Of a stretch of DNA of 17,295 bases, positions 10,104-17,295 are shown piece after piece. Where the stretch lies: the NCBI GenBank assembly GCA_034696485.1, contig JAQIWT010000603.1, positions 1 through 17,295 of the forward strand. The letters run 5' to 3'. The translations under genes were made by a program, and so were the position numbers. The stretch is from Isohypsibius dastychi (taxonomy: Eukaryota > Tardigrada > Eutardigrada > Parachela > Isohypsibiidae). How positions within the stretch are numbered: position 1 is the stretch's first letter; the number at the start of each line of letters is the position of its first letter. The notes beneath the pieces were generated by a model that saw nothing but the letters and a program-made list of their open reading frames with translations, was not told the DNA's origin and ran no database searches.

Positions 10104-11153
10104 TATCAAGTTTGTGATCGAGGTACGGATGCTTATGTTTGAGTCGAAATCAGGGCTTGAGCACAAATCGAATTAAACACTATTAGCAACTGTGGTGTAA
10201 TAACGTAGAAGAGGACTTTGTAACCCTGGTTGCTCATGGAAAAATATTCCCCCCTACTTTATGTGCCGTGGACGCTGAATATTTCATTTGCCTCTGATTT
10301 CACGTGGTAGTTTTTATTCAAGTTCAGCAGGTTATCTCATTGCAGAATCAGAAAAACGAAATAAAAATTCTGTTGGTATTCAAAATCAGCTATCAAGTCG
10401 CAGTACATGAATCTCCTAGTTGTTAAATAATCCAGTCAGCCACTCCCACTATTTTACTATGTCGACGGCGACATAGGTCTTCTTTAAAACGAATTTGGCT
10501 CAAGTTCCGTATGATCAACCATCCTACTGGCCTGCAAACGACGGCATATAAGCAGGTCAGTTACACGGATTGCCGTTTGATACGCAGAATTAGGTTCGGA
10601 ACATTCCAGATGTCTGGCATGTTCCGCATTAACACTGATTGTTAATTTCAGTGCAGAGAATTTGGACTCTCTACCGATGAGGCTATCGGGCTGAATGGAT
10701 TGGTACATTCGAGTCATTGCGGTATCATTTTTCTACATCTATCAGCATTTCAATAAAGCCACTCCCACTATTTGTTATTTCTGATACACATACTGCGAAA
10801 ATGGACCTTGAAGCGCTTCCAACAAGGAGAATCAGTGCCTGACCGGTCGTTCTGTGGAATACACTTGCAGCGTTGTATTGGTTAATGTGGTAAGGCTGAT
10901 TCTAGGGGTTTGTTTTGTAAGTCAGGTGAAACAAGTTGAAAAAAGTTTTGTGTAGTGATGACAGGCAATAGTGGCTGACGGTTTCCCAGTCCTTTTGGGT
11001 AGAAGTTGCTAGCCTTATAGAGCAGTCCGAGATGAAGTATTAGGGATCATACTATACATACATAAAGGAGTCGTTTCCGTGGGAAGATATACAAAGAGTT
11101 GGGGAACCGCTTGAAGGAGTATAGAAGGAAACGATGCAAAATCTCACAAGCAT
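10104..11153. other. Non-coding spacer upstream of the helicase gene
   Basis: It should contain the helicase promoter, but no clear TATA element was picked out. A 16-bp direct repeat GCCACTCCCACTATTT occurs at 10439-10454 and 10758-10773. Between the copies is a 77-codon open frame (10717-10484, -) with ATG, no recognised motif and no flanking splice evidence; it is not claimed as a gene. The rest shows nothing recognisable. Confidence 0.4.
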
Positions 11154-11545
11154 CTTGTTTGTGCCTCGGAATCGTTAAAAAATAAGCCGTTGATCCCAAA
11201 ACGTAGGATATGGATTGGAGAATATTTTCAGTGAAAATCTAAGGCTATATCCATTTCCGGAAATAGTTCTGAATTTTTGAAAAATCACCATTATCGGGGT
11301 CACCGGCACAAGTGACCCTAACCACTGTCTCTTGATAACAAGTTATCTTGTCTTGGCTCATGCTGATTGACGTCACCTCCGTGTCGGTGGTGTGAATAAC
11401 CCCGATAATGGTGGTCTTTCAAAAATTCATAACTAATTCCGGAAATGGATATGTCCTTAAATTTTCACTGATAATATTCTTCAGTTTATTTAGTACGATT
11501 CGTGATCGACGGCTTATTTTTTAACGAGTCCGAGGCACAAACAAG
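11154..11545. repeat. Long near-palindromic hairpin (about 390 bp)
   Basis: Two arms of about 170-190 bp are inverted copies around a centre GATAACAAGTTATC (11334-11347). Perfectly paired blocks include 11154-11170 with 11529-11545 (17 bp), 11173-11190 with 11509-11526 (18 bp), 11247-11261 with 11438-11452 (15 bp) and 11286-11300 with 11399-11413 (15 bp). Weaker pairing may continue outwards to about 11080 and 11600. No target duplication was identified. It is either a foldback/MITE transposon or a source of long hairpin RNA. It lies about 140 bp beyond the stop of the OB-fold gene. Confidence 0.9.
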
Positions 11546-11681
11546 TTGCTTTTCAGTCACGACGTGATTTCATCTCGGAAACGTGTTTCTTTTTTATGTG
11601 CAGGCCATGCAGCTGTGAGATAATTTTTGTCAGAAGCTTCAGACATAATGTTAGATTCAGAGTAAAGTAAACACTCGAACT

Positions 11682-12029
11682 CTAATCAACAACAACAACA
11701 TCGAACTTGGCCTTCGAAAACTTGACAGTTGTTGCACCTTGGTTGTAGAGACCAAGTTCGCAATCTGTAGGATAACCCTTGTTGTACAAGGGATTCGCCT
11801 TCTTAACTTTTGGGTTATGAATTTGTAGTTTGGCACCATCAACGAAAAAGTTCTTATATTTTTCGCTCTCTTGAAAAATTGATCCTCGAATATGTCCACT
11901 GGCGTCATGCGCGTCGAAGTTCAGACGCTGTTTGATTGCTCCTGTAGATTTGTCGGTATATAGCTCGTTCTTGACGTTGAATATTTCAACTTCGAGGTCA
12001 GCCCTTCGAACAGTTGTATTTAGAGCCAT
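11682..12029 (-). CDS. RPA70-type single OB-fold ssDNA-binding protein
   Basis: The 115-aa product starts at ATG 12029 (MALNTTVRRADLEVE) and ends VVVVD before TAG. It resembles a DNA-binding OB-fold of the large subunit of replication protein A. It has a leading strand DLEVEIFNVKNEL, then FDAHDASGHIRGSIF (about 38-52), matching the family pattern D-x-S-G-x-I-R-x-x-x-F. KYKNFF (57-62) and KKANPLYN (76-83) follow, with a final Cys-Glu-Leu strand as in RPA70 domains A/B. One fold alone suggests a small viral- or element-type ssDNA-binding protein rather than cellular RPA70. An alternative start is by splicing from the ORF just upstream (12243-12065): a GTGAGA donor at 12064 and an AG ending at 12004 give a 61-bp intron in frame and a 166-aa product. 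Same strand as the helicase and primase genes. Confidence 0.7.
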   Translation of the reverse strand: MALNTTVRRADLEVEIFNVKNELYTDKSTGAIKQRLNFDAHDASGHIRGSIFQESEKYKNFFVDGAKLQIHNPKVKKANPLYNKGYPTDCELGLYNQGATTVKFSKAKFDVVVVD

Positions 12030-12060
12030 ATAGTGCACCGTACCATAATAACGAAATCTC

Positions 12061-12243
12061 TCACTTGAACATGTCGGGCTCTAATTGAAGAACCATGACA
12101 TGGCCAGCAGGTGTAGAGGGTCGCACAATTTTCCGCACAGGATCTTTCTCGCATTCCAATTTAGCGGGTACACCGAAGGTTTCAGTGAAATAGTTCTGTA
12201 GATCTGCGTCGCTGTATTTTAGCGTCATTTCCGTCACGAACAT
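12061..12243 (-). CDS. Short ORF or 5' exon linked to the OB-fold gene
   Basis: The 60-codon frame begins MFVTEMTLKYSDADLQNYF and ends QLEPDMFK then TGA, 31 bp before the ATG of the OB-fold gene. The composition is protein-like, with an amphipathic region and a short basic segment (RKIVRPS), but no domain is recognised. Its stop overlaps a good splice donor (AA|GTGAGA), and an in-frame acceptor lies 61 bp on, so this may be the first coding exon of the OB-fold gene. A strong acceptor-like TTTTTCAG (12258-12251) directly upstream hints at an earlier non-coding or coding exon. Confidence 0.45.
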   Translation of the reverse strand: MFVTEMTLKYSDADLQNYFTETFGVPAKLECEKDPVRKIVRPSTPAGHVMVLQLEPDMFK

Positions 12244-12271
12244 CACCACGCTGAAAAATTCGTGATCAACT

Positions 12272-12831
12272 AGTCTTGGGCCGTTTTAATGGTGTGGAAC
12301 AGTCTTCTTGTCCCCATTTAATTAAACATGAATTTAGCGACAGTTTTCGTAACTTGCCAGATACTGCTTTGACCCCAAGTCAAAACCACCGAATTCGGAG
12401 TCAACCAGGCTTGGTGCGTTCTACTCTGTAGTTCTACTCTGTATTTGTATTGAGCAGTTTAACCGCCTGCATTTGGTTAACTGGACCTGGTAACATTTTC
12501 AGGTTAGTTTTACTGGGATAACCAGAGAAACCCAGATTCTGGGCAGAGGTCCTTAATTACTCTGGGCACTCAAGTCAAACGGGCTTGATATCTTTCAAAG
12601 AGAACTGTCTCGCACGTGCAACATCTGCATAGCAGATCTGGATAAGCAGCTCACTTTCACTTCATGTGACTGGATTCATCCAAGTGAAATTTGTGTTATC
12701 TAGTCAACCACACTGCGCGCAGCGATAGGTTCCTAAATGGTGCCAGGTCTAGCTAATCGTGTAGTGGAGCAACATCGATCTGAAAACTTGCAAATAACGG
12801 CTGACTGCCTAATAAGAAACGGCCCAAGACT
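12272..12831. mobile_element. Inverted-repeat element (candidate non-autonomous DNA transposon)
   Basis: The 15-mer AGTCTTGGGCCGTTT at 12272-12286 recurs as its exact reverse complement at 12817-12831, bounding 560 bp. The interior has no ORF but contains small hairpins (for example ATCTGCATAGCAGAT near 12627 and CCCAGATTCTGGG near 12532) and a 13-bp tandem duplication TTCTACTCTGTAG near 12419. No target duplication was found at the obvious boundaries, so the exact ends and superfamily remain open. Confidence 0.6.
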
Positions 12832-13048
12832 GCAGAAAATTAATTAATTAGTTTTAATTCCGCTCAGGTTCGTTTTGGTGACACGAAAAATTGCGCGGTG
12901 AAAGCCGAAGTCTTTTGAGAGATCCAATGATATTGTCTGCTCGAAGAGAGTACAGTATATCTGTATATATACCACCTTTACACCCCCCCCCTCCCCCGTG
13001 TCTTTGGTCACTACTGTATGGTGCCGCAGGAATGGTTTGTATGTACAA

Positions 13049-13776
13049 AACACCCTGAGCTGTTAGATGACGCTTTGAGTGACAATAGTCCCCTACACCA
13101 GTGAAATTCAGCTGAAACTTGAAATTACGGGGAAAGCTGGATTGTGTTGCCATTGGCCCACGCCGAGTCAAAGAGTTGGGCTCAATTTGAAATAGCGTAA
13201 TTTCAAAGAACAGTTGTTCTTTCAAATCAATCTTTCGAACTCAACCACTCAGTCAAAACTTCCCTGAATAATTCCCAGGTATTTGACTTGAAAGTTTTGC
13301 ACAGTTTTTGTTTTGCTTGAAATGGCTTTCGAGAAGACTTTTAAGAAGCCACGGCTGATAGCTTCAGTATTATCAGCTGCCATCCCCACTGAATCTCAAA
13401 TGGTCGAGAATCCAGAAAATTTACGCAGCAGCCAAGTTGCGAGAAAATATACGGTTTGGGATGGGATCCAGTCTCTGACTTCTTAACAACAACTGCATCC
13501 TGTAGTGAGGCGATCTAGAATATTCTCCTCTCCTGCTGTTCTTATGCATGCCAAAAAGTGGGAGATCCATGCATGCAGCATGCACCAGAAACCAAGACAA
13601 AATTCTCTCTCGTGTCAACCGAATTACGTTCACCAGTTGTTTGGCTTATCTGATAGCTGATTGGGTTGACGTCACGAATTCAGCTTTCAAGATTTTCTTT
13701 AAGTTTAGGCTGGATTTCACTGGTGTAGGTGACTATTTTAAGAGCTTCAAGTGACGTTCAGAACGCTTAGGTATTA
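13049..13776. mobile_element. Imperfect long inverted-repeat element
   Basis: The arms, about 13049-13147 and 13680-13776, are inverted copies with many substitutions. The best block is CCTACACCAGTGAAAT at 13092-13107 against its exact reverse complement at 13714-13729. Similarity continues on both sides of this core. The interior (about 530 bp) shows no gene. It is probably an old foldback or MITE-type element; the outer ends and target duplication could not be fixed. Confidence 0.55.
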
Positions 13777-13978
13777 CGTTGTTGTTTGTTTCATAATCTG
13801 CCAGTCTTGAAATTCAACCAGACATGGCGTGATTGCTGCTTTCAAAACAGCATCGTTGGCGGAATTCGTTTCCACAGCTGAAAATAAATGAATAGAATGA
13901 CAAATCCTTCAGAATCGATTTCGATTACATCCACAAGTCAACACAAAGCCTGGCAAGCTCACATACACGGCGCAAAGC

Positions 13979-14335
13979 CTAGTCTGTTCGGGTACAAATA
14001 TGGGCTAGATTCCACTTTCCCTTCCACAAATCACTAGGGGTTTGGCTAGACGGCAAAGATATGCCGCGCATATGGACTTGCCAGGATTCATATTGCTTGT
14101 ATTTTAGCTCACCGGTGGTAAGATGTTTTGCATCCCTGACCATAAGATGCCAAGTGTCATCCACTTTCTTTTTGTGCATTAGCAATGCGACGAACGTTGA
14201 TCGCTTTCCAGAGTATGCATCCTGAATAAAGCATTTGTTTGCATAATTCGAAAACGATTTAATGAGATAAAAGTCAGTCTTGAATTGAAACTTAACAAGT
14301 CGCATAGCTTGTTTTGCTTTGAATCGCGAACACAT
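13979..14335 (-). CDS. Orphan 118-aa protein of the replication-gene cluster
   Basis: It is an intact ATG-to-TAG frame (start MCSRFKAKQAMRLVKF, alternative Met at residue 11). The protein is basic in its first half (FKTDFYLIKSFSNYANK, KKKVDD). A central patterned stretch reads DTWHLMVRDAKHLTTGELKY, and the end WKGKWNLAHICTRTD is tryptophan-containing. The mixture of buried aromatic and charged residues looks like a folded domain rather than random translation, and the strand agrees with the primase, OB-fold and helicase genes. No family is recognised and no signal peptide or membrane segment is present. It could be an accessory replication or structural protein of the element, but that rests only on context. 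The DNA between it and the OB-fold gene holds the two inverted-repeat elements. Confidence 0.45.
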   Translation of the reverse strand: MCSRFKAKQAMRLVKFQFKTDFYLIKSFSNYANKCFIQDAYSGKRSTFVALLMHKKKVDDTWHLMVRDAKHLTTGELKYKQYESWQVHMRGISLPSSQTPSDLWKGKWNLAHICTRTD

Positions 14336-14618
14336 TAGATATGATAGAGATTGCGCAACGCCAAGTGATGTTCTTTTATGACTTTCTCATATCGAACCGT
14401 GATTTTCGAAACGTTAGTGCGTGATATCAGTTGCTGATTGCAATTTCCTTAGAAGTGCAAGTTTCCAACGACAACGAGGCCAGCTACTGCGAATAGTGCT
14501 CAGAAACGTGCGACCAGCTGAGTATTAAATGTGTTAGGCTTGCGTGGTTGTTTGCTGATAGAATATGGAATTGGAGTTTAGTAAGTTACGCACGACTGGA
14601 ATTGTGTGAGACTGCTTA

Positions 14619-14953
14619 GGGACCATCCATGTATTACGTTCCCAAAAACGGACTTTTTGGACCCCTCCCCCCCTCCCTCCCCTACGTTCATTATCGTTTG
14701 TTCACGGGATACCCCCCCCCCCTTTAACGTAATAAACGGGGAATACCTCCCCCCCCCCCAACCTGAAATTTTCATGTTTTTTTCTTGAAAACCAACGTTA
14801 AAAACGCAAAGAACCAAAAAAAATGTTTTTTGAGATGGGACGTTACATCTCTCGGGATCTCCTGCCCTCCCCCGTTTTTTAGTTTTTTTTTCGTTTGCAT
14901 CAGGCCTGCCCCTCCCCCCCCCCCTAGCAGGAACGTAATATATGGATGGACCC
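14619..14953. mobile_element. PIF/Harbinger-like MITE with poly-C interior
   Basis: The left terminus GGGACCATCCATGTATTACG and the reverse complement of the right terminus (GGGTCCATCCATATATTACG, continuing TTCC on both) agree over 24 bp with two differences. TTA flanks both ends (14616-14618 and 14954-14956), a 3-bp target duplication. Termini starting GGG with a TTA duplication fit Tourist-like, PIF/Harbinger elements; this superfamily call is inference. The 335-bp body contains three runs of 11 C (14712-14722, 14749-14759, 14914-14924) and shorter C-rich stretches, and no transposase. Confidence 0.8.
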
Positions 14954-15495
14954 TTAATCCGATTTCTAGTTTTCTTGATCACTCAAAAAACTGCGTTTTT
15001 TAAAATATGCGTGATAGATCATAGATTTCATAGTCTTGCGCAATCGCTTCAATGGAGCAATCGGATTACCTCATAAGAGCATCCAGCAAACATATGAGAC
15101 TTCGAATGCGATGTATGGTTTCAAGCTCGAGATATACCAAAATCTATTCACCGGAGGGGGACCGGGACCGGGTGTTGTGAAAGGGCTGCAGGGCATTCTT
15201 CGACCACGAATGGGTGGATTTTACAACTCAGAATTACCGAGACAATTTCTTAATTGTTGATTCATTTTATCTGAAGTTGCTTCGAGTTACAGATGTTCTA
15301 GACAGCTTGAAAAAAATTTCAGATCGAAGCTAGCACTTTAAAAAATTAATATGAACAAGTTCGAAAATTTTCTTCGAGAACTATCTCCCCCCCCCCCCTC
15401 CCCTCAAGCCATGTTATCCCCCAAAAACAGGGATATCTATTGTCATGCAAGCTGAAGGACCCTTGATACGAATATCGAGAAATAATCAGATCAAA
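14954..15495. other. Intergenic region with a C12 run
   Basis: No supported gene. A C12 run at 15387-15398 followed by TCCCC, and a downstream GGACCCTTGAT resembling the right terminus of the MITE above, hint at a degraded relative of that element; matching left-end sequence was not found. A G-rich block GAGGGGGACCGGGACCGGG lies near 15154. Confidence 0.35.
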
Positions 15496-15714
15496 TTAAC
15501 GCCTGTTTGCAGTTCGCGGTCTATCAGAGTTATTGCTTAACCTTGCACCGTCAAAAAACCAATAAAATGAACCACGAAAATTATTTAATATCCGCGGAAA
15601 ACGCCTACGCCCTCGACCAAGGGAAGTGCTGGATGAACGCTGTCTTTTCTGTTCCAATGGAGTGAATAACCCCCTACTCCCCGCAAATCCACCACTGGTT
15701 CTGAATGAAATCAT
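15496..15714 (-). CDS. Possible small arginine-rich protein
   Basis: The 72-codon frame starts at ATG 15714 (MISFRTSGGFAGSRGLFTPL) and ends before TAA. It is strongly basic, with clusters such as EQKRQRSSS and GRGRRRFPR. It lies about 100 bp beyond the primase stop on the same strand, where a compact element might carry another gene. Such composition occurs in nucleic-acid-binding or packaging proteins, but no family match is recognised and short open frames of this size occur by chance. Treat as tentative. Confidence 0.22.
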   Translation of the reverse strand: MISFRTSGGFAGSRGLFTPLEQKRQRSSSTSLGRGRRRFPRILNNFRGSFYWFFDGARLSNNSDRPRTANRR

Positions 15715-15815
15715 GCTCAAGACTCGCACTGTACCTTTAAGAAGTCTTGTGCATTCATTCCTTTGACGTGATTCATCAACGCCAACGAATATTTACGATT
15801 AGGTTTTCCTGTGAT

Positions 15816-17126
15816 TCACAGCTTTTCCTCATTCGATTTTGTCGAACATTGTGGCAAAACTTCAACTGGTTGTCCACCATCTTCCTCATCATCTGAACTT
15901 TCACTTTCTTCTCGAGTAGTAATCTTGGATTTACCGGTTCCTTTTTTGACGGCAGCTACTTTCTTCTTGTTTGTGCGTGTAGCGGGTTTCGCTGGTGCAT
16001 TTCGTTTCCCTCGTAATCCCTGGTCTGGGGAATTTTCATGCTCTTCGATATTCATATCGTTAGGAGAATTTCCAGACATCGGATAAGGGACAATTTCACC
16101 GATTGATGCAGTTCGATCGTCAGACACTACAATGCACTTGTTACCAGGGGCCGGGGGCTTTTGGTACACATCAACAATGTACTGGATTGCGCGAGAATTA
16201 ATCACATCAGCATATTTCCCTTTGCACTCTTCGTCTGAACATTTAATGTGAACAGAACCAGTGTGACCATTGAGGACGTAGAATGTGCTGTTAGACGCGT
16301 GCTGCCTGTTTTTGAAAGGGCAAACACATCTGAGCGTTGACTTGACAATTGCAATACTGGCCAATTCGTAAATCACTGCTACGTATAGATCGCTCTTCGG
16401 TTCAATGGGACAATAATCCAGTTTGGCTGTCTTTGGTAAAATGAACGGAACCAATGATGGCGCTGCTACAGTCCGACCTGGTTTTTGGCTAACTCGACAA
16501 ATAAGAGTTCTCTCAAAAAAGTCGAAGTTTGGTAGTTTTTTGAATTCAATGCTCGTGAGCTCATGTGTTTCAAAAACTGATTTCTTTCCGAACTTTGCAC
16601 ATTTTAGGAGTCGAAATTGTTGATTTCGGGTGTAGGGATTGATGTCTACTATCGATTTCCAATCACCTGTTACTGAATAGCTTTGCAAAGACTGGAGAGA
16701 AGCAATTTGTTGAACGAATTTCTTCATGTCTTGCATTTGTGTGTAAATGATGTCAGGAAACAAAATGTGGAAACTACGTTTTTCAGTCGTGCAGGAAGAA
16801 AGCACGATGTGTCTCGTTGATTTGTTCCGGTCGTGAACAGCAGCAACAAGCTGGTGCGGGAAAATATCCGGTTTATTGCTGGGTAGCGGAGCATATTCAA
16901 TATCAAAATAGAGGACGAGCTGCAAACCGGTAAACAAAACTTCGTAAAAATGGGGGAACAATGTGTAGTCCTTGATTATTAGATTCCAAATCTCCAACGA
17001 AGAACATCGTAAGAATTTTCTCTTGCCCTCTGAATTATATTCCCATGCGAATAGGCGATGGTCATCACGATCATATTCCTTCTCGAATATTAAAGCCTCC
17101 TGAAGTTTCGTAAACCACTGAATCAT
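15816..17126 (-). CDS. PrimPol/UL52-type archaeo-eukaryotic primase
   Basis: The intronless 436-aa protein is a DNA primase or primase-polymerase that would synthesise primers for replication. The AEP catalytic core covers about residues 55-190: motif I LYFDIEYA (Asp75, Glu77, metal binding), motif II EKRSFH (Ser118, His120) and motif III IVDINPYTRNQQFRL (Asp161). A UL52-type zinc-binding module follows, Cys269-His276-Cys296-Cys301; its spacing (7, 20, 5) equals that of human PrimPol. Residues 370-405 are Lys/Arg/Ala-rich and 405-418 acidic (SESSDDEED), probably disordered; human PrimPol also has an acidic tail, used to bind RPA. ATG 17126 is the first Met and puts the core at the normal distance. 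Host genes nearby have introns every 100-300 bp while this has none, and it lies with helicase and OB-fold genes, so viral or mobile-element origin is favoured. A retrocopy or true host PRIMPOL is less likely given the divergence. Confidence 0.88.
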   Translation of the reverse strand: MIQWFTKLQEALIFEKEYDRDDHRLFAWEYNSEGKRKFLRCSSLEIWNLIIKDYTLFPHFYEVLFTGLQLVLYFDIEYAPLPSNKPDIFPHQLVAAVHDRNKSTRHIVLSSCTTEKRSFHILFPDIIYTQMQDMKKFVQQIASLQSLQSYSVTGDWKSIVDINPYTRNQQFRLLKCAKFGKKSVFETHELTSIEFKKLPNFDFFERTLICRVSQKPGRTVAAPSLVPFILPKTAKLDYCPIEPKSDLYVAVIYELASIAIVKSTLRCVCPFKNRQHASNSTFYVLNGHTGSVHIKCSDEECKGKYADVINSRAIQYIVDVYQKPPAPGNKCIVVSDDRTASIGEIVPYPMSGNSPNDMNIEEHENSPDQGLRGKRNAPAKPATRTNKKKVAAVKKGTGKSKITTREESESSDDEEDGGQPVEVLPQCSTKSNEEKL

Positions 17127-17267
17127 GTATGATTAATTCGTTAAGGACGGACTACCGTTTAAGATTTGGATTTAAAGCGCACTGCTTCTAATCATGCGAG
17201 AATAAGTTCATCTTCTCGAGATCATATGTAACCAACCAACTGAATCCTCTATTTCAGACCTGTTGGT
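17127..17267. other. Upstream region of the primase gene
   Basis: This is 141 bp between the primase ATG and the G run. It is AT-rich near the gene and contains TTTAAA (17170-17175) about 45 bp upstream of the ATG, which could serve as a TATA-like element on the minus strand. Nothing else is recognised. Confidence 0.3.
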
Positions 17268-17295
17268 GGGGGGGGGGGGGGGGGGGGGGGGGGGG
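17268..17295. repeat. G28 homopolymer at window end
   Basis: The last 28 bases are all G. Given other runs of 9-15 G or C in this window it may be genuine, but its length is unreliable, and it may mark an assembly edge that cuts off more of the replication-gene cluster. Confidence 0.9.

Noticed and set aside
10104-10166. N-terminal extension of the helicase
   Set aside because: The frame is open but lacks an ATG (it would start at TTG), so the ATG at 10103 is preferred unless an upstream exon is shown.
12854-13225. 123-aa open frame on the minus strand
   Set aside because: It covers an inverted-repeat arm and a C9 run and has low-complexity Gly stretches; no protein features.
14578-14982. 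134-aa Gly/Arg-rich protein on the minus strand
   Set aside because: It runs straight through the MITE and its poly-C tracts, so the Gly-rich sequence is translated GGG runs.
14954-15495. Second full copy of the poly-C MITE
   Set aside because: Only a C12 run and a short GGACCCTTGAT match remain; no left terminus or target duplication could be paired with it.
8294-17126. Polinton/Maverick, Helitron or herpesvirus-like identity for the replication cluster
   Set aside because: No protein-primed polymerase, retroviral-type integrase, HUH endonuclease or capsid motif was seen; the primase zinc module alone does not make it herpesviral.

Overview
This is an animal nuclear genome window. The introns are short, GT-AG and mostly 50-65 bp. 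The host genes are recognisable metazoan families, and DNA-transposon remnants are abundant. It best fits a compact-genome invertebrate (a tardigrade, rotifer or small crustacean is possible), but the species cannot be fixed from the sequence. There are no bacterial operons, tRNAs, rRNAs or CRISPR arrays.

Left part (1-6460, + strand, host genes). The last two exons of an aquaglyceroporin-like channel (1-1220) are separated by an 875-bp intron holding a well-defined hAT-type non-autonomous transposon (541-1010) with perfect 8-bp target duplications. Next is a complete nine-exon secreted carboxylesterase/cholinesterase-like gene (2464-4618, 565 aa) whose nucleophile serine is replaced by glycine, so it is probably a non-catalytic member. 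A three-exon gene for a small secreted protein of unknown family follows (5776-6460).

Middle (6461-8293). This stretch has no convincing gene. It holds a 22-bp perfect palindrome, a 400-bp tandem array with higher-order structure, and a possible decayed copy of part of the small secreted gene.

Right part (8294-17126, all candidate genes on the - strand). It encodes DNA-replication proteins: a DUF3987-like P-loop helicase (8294-10103, one 53-bp intron and one apparent frameshift), a small RPA70-type single-OB-fold protein (11682-12029) with a closely linked upstream ORF, an orphan 118-aa ORF (13979-14335), and an intronless 436-aa PrimPol/UL52-type archaeo-eukaryotic primase (15816-17126). 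Primase, replicative helicase and ssDNA-binding protein together resemble the replication module of a virus or self-replicating mobile element rather than a host neighbourhood. No integrase, transposase, capsid or polymerase B gene is visible, so the element is unidentified and may continue beyond the G28 run at the right edge. It is interspersed with a long hairpin (11154-11545), two inverted-repeat elements (12272-12831 and about 13049-13776) and a PIF/Harbinger-like MITE (14619-14953), which suggests an old, resident insertion.
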